DNA from: an uncultured Ruminococcus sp. | GTDB taxonomy: Bacteria > Bacillota > Clostridia > Oscillospirales > Acutalibacteraceae | DNA: 8,083 nucleotides | Direction: 5' to 3' | Assembly (NCBI GenBank): GCA_902767285.1 | Contig: CACXHC010000257.1 | Span: 1-8,083, forward strand | Shown here: piece after piece, positions 6,511-8,083 of the stretch | How positions within the stretch are numbered: the stretch's first letter is position 1 | Layout of the letters: the number at the start of each line of letters is the position of its first letter | The notes under the pieces: generated by a model | What the model saw: only the letters and a program-made list of their open reading frames with translations | Database searches by the model: none | What the model was told of the DNA's origin: nothing | Position numbers and translations under genes: made by a program

Positions 6511-7024
6511 AGATATTATTTCCATAGCAGTCAATAGCGACTATCAACGGCATATTTTCGACCTGATATTTATATATAGCCTCAGTGCCGAGGTCATCAT
6601 AACAAACAAGTTCCACTTTTTTTATACTTTCGGCGATAAGGGCCGCCGCCCCGCCGACAGCAATCAAATAAACAGCCCTGTTTTCGATCATAGATTGAAT
6701 TACCTCAAAATTTCTCATACCTTTTCCGATCATGACTTTTAGACCGCAGTCGAGCAGAGCCGGAGTATATTTATCCATACGATATGAAGAAGTCGGGCCG
6801 CACGGGCCTATAACATGACCCGGTTTTGCCGGAGCTGCTCCGACATAATAGATAGTCTGACCGTTTATATTGATCGGCAAATCTTTACCATTCTGCAAAA
6901 GCTCGTACAATCTTTTGTGGGCGGCATCACGAGCCGTATAGAGAGTACCCGAAGCAAGAACACGCTCTCCGCATTTAAGATTTTCGAGTTGTTTTAGATT
7001 TATAGGAAAACTTATTTTTTTCAT
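6500..7024 (-). CDS. Class I fumarate hydratase, beta (C-terminal domain) subunit
   Basis: This is the smaller subunit of a two-part [4Fe-4S] hydro-lyase that interconverts fumarate and malate. It corresponds to the C-terminal domain of single-chain FumA and to TtdB of L-tartrate dehydratase. The protein has 174 residues, a normal size. Motifs are ASGTLYTARDAAHKRL (24-39), GPCGPTSSYRMD (73-84), the GKGM segment at 100-103 and AVGGAAAL (122-129), followed by ENMPLIVAID near the C-terminus. The ATG at 7024 has AAAGGA 10 nt upstream, overlapping the TAA of the alpha subunit gene, and only 14 bp separate the two genes. The partner gene makes a heteromeric enzyme near certain. Fumarase is preferred over tartrate dehydratase because it is far more common in this setting; the sequence does not exclude the latter. 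Confidence 0.92.
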   Translation of the reverse strand: MKKISFPINLKQLENLKCGERVLASGTLYTARDAAHKRLYELLQNGKDLPININGQTIYYVGAAPAKPGHVIGPCGPTSSYRMDKYTPALLDCGLKVMIGKGMRNFEVIQSMIENRAVYLIAVGGAAALIAESIKKVELVCYDDLGTEAIYKYQVENMPLIVAIDCYGNNIYER

Positions 7025-7038
7025 AAAAACCAGATCCT

Positions 7039-7890
7039 TTATATGATGACTTCACCATGTCGGCAAGCATGACAGCAGATATTTACCGCAACGGGCATTC
7101 CGGCTATGTGAGTTGACGTTGTTTCGATATTCACGGCGAGAGCAGTTGTTTTTCCGCCCAAACCGGCAGGCCCGATATTCATTTTATTTATATCATCGAG
7201 CAAATCTTTTTCGAGTTTAGCGTATCGGCTATCGGGGTGACGAACATTTATTGAACGAAAAGTCGCTTTTTTAGCGAGTTGAGCAGCTCTCTCGAACGTA
7301 CCGCCGATACCGACTCCAACAACAATGGGAGGACAGGGATTAGGGCCGGCGTAAGTAACTGCATCAAGAACAAAAGCTTTAACACCTTCGACCCCGGCTG
7401 ACGGAGAAAGCATTTTTATTGAGGACATATTCTCACTGCCGAAACCTTTTCCACCGGCAATTATATGTATAGTATCTCCGTGAACGATTTTAGTATGAAT
7501 AACAGCGGGGGTGTTGTCTTTTGTGTTAACTCTATCAAATACGGGGTCACGAACAACGGATTTTCTCAAATATCCATCGGTATATGCACGGCGAACGCCT
7601 TCTTGAACAGCCGCCTCGAATCCGTCGCCATCGACAACGACTCTGTCGCCGTATTCGACAAACAGAACCGCCATGCCGGTATCCTGACACATGGGGATTT
7701 GTTCTTTTTTCGCAAGTTCATCGTTATCGATTATCTGCGTGAGAACATCTTTAGCAAGCTGAGATTCCTCAAAATCTCTTGCTTTTTTGAGAGCCTGCAT
7801 AATATCGTCACCAATATAGTAATTACAGTCCATGAATAATTTTCGTACAGCAAGTGTTATCTCATCGGAAGAAATCTCTCGTATTTTCAC
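7039..7890 (-). CDS. Class I fumarate hydratase, alpha (N-terminal domain) subunit
   Basis: This is the iron-sulfur-carrying subunit of a two-subunit, oxygen-sensitive fumarase acting in the cytosol on fumarate and malate. The protein has 283 residues, as expected for the separate alpha subunit. Expected cluster cysteines are Cys68 in IPMCQDTG, Cys186 in GPNPCPP and Cys273 in the C-terminal NICCHACRH. Other family segments are GGKGFGSENMS (146-156) and GIGGTFERAAQLAK (194-207), plus RHPDSRYAKLE and GPAGLGGKTTAL, the last a strong family mark. The start is GTG at 7890 with AAGGTG 7 nt upstream; the nearby ATG is out of frame and meets a stop at once. It leads the gene run and lies behind a good promoter. 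L-tartrate dehydratase (TtdA) is the alternative. Two extra cysteines near the last ligand are discussed in the findings. Confidence 0.94.
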   Translation of the reverse strand: MKIREISSDEITLAVRKLFMDCNYYIGDDIMQALKKARDFEESQLAKDVLTQIIDNDELAKKEQIPMCQDTGMAVLFVEYGDRVVVDGDGFEAAVQEGVRRAYTDGYLRKSVVRDPVFDRVNTKDNTPAVIHTKIVHGDTIHIIAGGKGFGSENMSSIKMLSPSAGVEGVKAFVLDAVTYAGPNPCPPIVVGVGIGGTFERAAQLAKKATFRSINVRHPDSRYAKLEKDLLDDINKMNIGPAGLGGKTTALAVNIETTSTHIAGMPVAVNICCHACRHGEVII

Positions 7891-7897
7891 AGCATTT

Positions 7898-7903
7898 CAC
7901 CTT
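7898..7903 (-). promoter_or_regulatory. Ribosome binding site deciding the GTG start of fumarase alpha
   Basis: AAGGTG on the minus strand lies 7 nt before the GTG at 7890. It supports this non-ATG start; the only close ATG is followed in frame by a stop. Confidence 0.6.
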
Positions 7904-7929
7904 TTGTCTAATATTTTTTGTCCACAACC

Positions 7930-7958
7930 ATTATATACCATTCTTTTTACATTTGCAA
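7930..7958 (-). promoter_or_regulatory. Sigma-A-type promoter for the fumarase-trmN6-rsmI genes
   Basis: On the minus strand the -35 is TTGCAA (7958-7953), the spacer is 17 bp and the -10 is a perfect TATAAT (7935-7930). Transcription would start around 7923, giving a leader of about 33 nt before the GTG of the fumarase alpha gene. It stands downstream of the terminator of the previous gene, as a promoter of a new transcript should. Confidence 0.8.
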
Positions 7959-7987
7959 CCTGTTTTCCTTTTTTAGTGGGATTTTTT

Positions 7988-8023
7988 GGGGAACCCTGTT
8001 ACTATTCACACTCTAACAGCCCC
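7988..8023. repeat. Inverted repeat upstream of the fumarase promoter
   Basis: CTGTTA (7996-8001) and TAACAG (8014-8019) form a perfect 6-bp inverted repeat around a 12-nt centre. GGGG (7988-7991) and CCCC (8020-8023) extend the pairing with a 4-nt bulge on one side. It lies between the upstream terminator and the fumarase -35 box. It could be an operator or a second 3'-end hairpin; neither is shown. Confidence 0.5.
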
Positions 8024-8031
8024 ATCGCAAC

Positions 8032-8060
8032 ACAAAAAGACCGGTTTTAGCCGGTCATTT
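8032..8060 (-). terminator. Rho-independent terminator of an upstream gene outside the window
   Basis: On the minus strand, GACCGG-CTAAAA-CCGGTC forms a 6-bp GC-rich stem (8039-8056) directly followed by TTTTT (8038-8034). It is partly bidirectional, but the plus-strand side lacks a clean T-run. Just before it a minus-strand frame reads DKTTIEN and stops with TAA at 8061-8059, which may be the tail of the upstream gene; the 8 visible codons are too few to call a gene. Confidence 0.8.
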
Positions 8061-8083
8061 AGTTTTCGATGGTAGTTTTGTCA

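Noticed and set aside
7832..8050. Plus-strand open frame of 72 codons over the fumarase promoter region
   Set aside because: Overlaps the fumarase alpha start, its promoter and the terminator; no good ribosome binding site or family resemblance.
1..8083. A new defence, mobile or biosynthetic system
   Set aside because: All ten genes belong to known central families; no repeats arrays, integrases, transposases or unknown gene clusters are present.

Overview
The window is a compact housekeeping segment from a low-GC Gram-positive bacterium, most likely a member of the Clostridia (perhaps the Oscillospirales/Ruminococcus side). Pointers are the FMN-type enoyl-ACP reductase FabK inside a fabH-acpP-fabK-fabD-fabG-fabF cluster, a two-subunit oxygen-sensitive class I fumarase, strong AGGAGG-type ribosome binding sites and AT-rich intergenic DNA. 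Species cannot be fixed from the sequence alone. Every gene I can support lies on the minus strand, so the biological order runs from the right edge to the left edge.

Right edge (about 8083-7891): a rho-independent terminator of an upstream minus-strand gene outside the window, an inverted repeat, then a good sigma-A-type promoter (TTGCAA-N17-TATAAT). Next come the fumarase alpha and beta subunit genes (7890-6500), a TrmN6-like tRNA adenine N6-methyltransferase (about 6510-5770) and the 16S rRNA 2'-O-methyltransferase rsmI (5773-4934). The junctions are tight (overlaps or under 20 bp), which suggests one transcript. rsmI appears to start at a rare CTG codon that overlaps the previous stop as CTGA.

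Middle and left: fabH (4863-3907), acpP (3804-3580), fabK (3443-2493), fabD (2505-1603), fabG (1590-844) and the first 270 codons of fabF (810 to the left edge). Together these supply type II fatty acid synthesis. FabD loads malonate onto AcpP, FabH makes the first condensation, FabF elongates, FabG reduces the ketone and FabK reduces the enoyl group. The dehydratase (fabZ) and acetyl-CoA carboxylase genes are not seen and would be expected beyond the left edge.

The coding genes are ordinary. The parts worth a second look are non-coding: a perfect 8-bp palindrome with 20-bp arm spacing over the -35 box of the acpP promoter, two ATTAGTACC repeats exactly 40 bp apart in front of fabH, two competing hairpins between acpP and fabK, and an unusual number of non-ATG start codons. 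I see no evidence of a mobile element, CRISPR array, defence system, tRNA, rRNA or new multi-gene system. No gene-free stretch exceeds 300 bp.
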